The position numbers and the translations under genes are program-made. From Actinomycetes bacterium (GTDB taxonomy: Bacteria; Actinomycetota; Acidimicrobiia; Acidimicrobiales; RAAP-2), in NCBI GenBank assembly GCA_021791615.1, contig JAJYWG010000230.1, forward strand, positions 1 through 49,258: DNA of 49,258 nucleotides. Reading direction: 5' to 3'. The notes beneath the pieces are model-generated. The model did no database searches. It was given only the letters and a program-made list of their open reading frames with translations, and was not told where the DNA came from. Of the stretch, positions 48,437 through 49,258 are shown piece after piece; position 1 is the stretch's first letter; each line of letters begins with the position of its first letter.

Positions 48437-49120
48437 GTGCTCGACCACCCGCTCGTCGACCTCATCACCGTCATCCGCCGGTCCTTCGAGCACGCGTTGC
48501 TCCAGCGCCAGGCCGTCGAGGAGCGGTTCCAAGTCGACGTGTTCCTCGGAGACGTCTCGTGGGAGACGAGCTACAGCCTCCCCGGTGAGGCGCAGCCGCC
48601 AAGGGTGAGGGTCGACGTGTCGATCGACTGGCCCACCTGGAGTCAGACCGCGTACCGGAGCTGGTCGATCGGGGAATCATCCGAAGAGCTCCCCGAAGTG
48701 ATCGTCGAAGTGGCCCTGCGCATCCAGCGCCTGGCCGGCGCGCCCGCGCGTGAGCACCTTCTGGGCGTCCTGGCTGCCCACAGCCCGCCGATCGGGTCCG
48801 GAAGCCTGGTCAGGTCTTCGGTCACCATCGAAGAGTCGCTCGGCTCGCGAGACCCCGGTGCCCCAGGCAATCCTCCCCCGCCCGCTGGCACGGCGCCGGG
48901 ATCGTCAGGGTCGCCCCGTGCGGGGCAGGCGATGGCCCGTTGGGCAGTCGAGGCGACGTACGAAGGTTCGTTGCGCCTCGACGAGGAGAGCCTGGAGAGC
49001 TCGGACCGCCTGCAGCCGGCCGTGGACGTCCTCACCCGCTGGATCGCCTCGACGCTGATCGCCTTGGCCGACCTCCCACTGGAATTCCTGCCGGCCGATC
49101 CCCGAACGCCGGCACCCTGA
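48437..49120 (+). CDS. Unrecognised conserved-looking protein
   Basis: I do not recognise this 227-aa protein. The N-terminal half is hydrophilic and acidic (FQVDVFLGDVSWETSYSLPG, RVDVSIDWPTWSQTAYRSWS, ELPEVIVEVALRIQRLA). A Gly/Pro/Ser-rich linker (residues about 138-162) leads to a helical C-terminus (WAVEATYEGSLRLDEESLES, VLTRWIASTLIALADLPLEF). It has no signal peptide or membrane helix. GTG start at 48437 with GGAGG rather far upstream. Codon bias and GC pattern support it as real. It is divergent from the GDPD gene, sharing an 85-bp spacer. Confidence 0.7.
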   Translation: MLDHPLVDLITVIRRSFEHALLQRQAVEERFQVDVFLGDVSWETSYSLPGEAQPPRVRVDVSIDWPTWSQTAYRSWSIGESSEELPEVIVEVALRIQRLAGAPAREHLLGVLAAHSPPIGSGSLVRSSVTIEESLGSRDPGAPGNPPPPAGTAPGSSGSPRAGQAMARWAVEATYEGSLRLDEESLESSDRLQPAVDVLTRWIASTLIALADLPLEFLPADPRTPAP

Positions 49121-49137
49121 CCGAGCGCGGACCGCAA

Positions 49138-49159
49138 GCCCATGCCTTCGGGCGTGGGT
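49138..49159. terminator. UUCG-capped hairpin after the last plus-strand gene
   Basis: CCCATGCC (49139-49146), loop TTCG and GGCGTGGG (49151-49158) form an 8-bp stem with one G-U pair, 18 bases after the stop at 49120. There is no U-run. A second perfect stem, TCGGGCC/GGCCCGA with loop GGA, lies at 49216-49232. Both suit transcription termination or mRNA 3'-end protection. Confidence 0.45.
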
Positions 49160-49258
49160 CAAGGGCCGCCCGGTGCCGTGAGGTACCGGCGCGGAGGCCC
49201 GGAGGTGTCCTTTGCTCGGGCCGGAGGCCCGAAGCCGTCACACCCTCATGCGATGATC

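Overview
The window is GC-rich chromosomal DNA of an actinobacterium. The best fit is the class Acidimicrobiia or a close relative; this is inferred from gene order and protein style, not from a search. Actinobacterial markers include DUF2469 next to rplS, a SepIVA-like coiled-coil gene beside the DUF177-rpmF pair, GTP-type PEP carboxykinase, an FtsY with an N-terminal membrane segment, and two tiny ribosomal proteins (bS22, bL37) known from actinobacterial ribosomes. Many genes start with GTG, and adjacent genes often overlap by 1-14 bases.

Region 1 (1-20902, all minus strand) is a long housekeeping run. In transcription order it reads rsmD, coaD, sepIVA-like, DUF177, rpmF, plsX, acpP, rnc, mutM, smc, ftsY, ffh, rpsP, khpA-like, rimM, trmD, rplS, DUF2469, a 1092-aa secreted beta-helix protein, yraN and an enoyl-CoA hydratase. 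It covers CoA and fatty-acid precursor supply, ribosome parts and maturation, tRNA and rRNA methylation, protein targeting and chromosome organisation. The secreted protein gene is an accessory insert in this run. A partial helix-turn-helix gene lies at the left edge.

Region 2 (20903-25192) is an accessory island between rsmD and recG. It holds a truncated IS607-type serine recombinase, a vapBC-like toxin-antitoxin pair with a palindromic operator at an apparently leaderless start, and a second large secreted protein (837 aa). The two secreted proteins have unrelated N-terminal parts but share a C-terminal array of 42-residue GYW..A.DGG repeats.

Region 3 (25193-34533) holds recG-fakA on the minus strand, then rpmB and an SDR gene on the plus strand, thiL (minus), and pckG and an amidohydrolase (plus). 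Region 4 (34534-38453) holds prs, an ISL3-type transposase relic, a glmU that lacks the core of its acetyltransferase domain, and a divergent alpha/beta hydrolase. Region 5 (38454-41477) holds tRNA-Gln(TTG), a two-component system and a VOC protein. Region 6 (41572-49258) holds bS22, the run rsmI-metG-tatD-ksgA-ispE with DUF192 upstream, bL37, a glycerophosphodiester phosphodiesterase and an unrecognised protein.

Three observations stand out. First, a C-terminal repeat module is shared by two otherwise unrelated exported proteins. Second, glmU ends at a broken IS element and appears to lack acetyltransferase residues. Third, perfect short tandem duplications (13-36 bp) are scattered through intergenic DNA and, in frame, through housekeeping genes.
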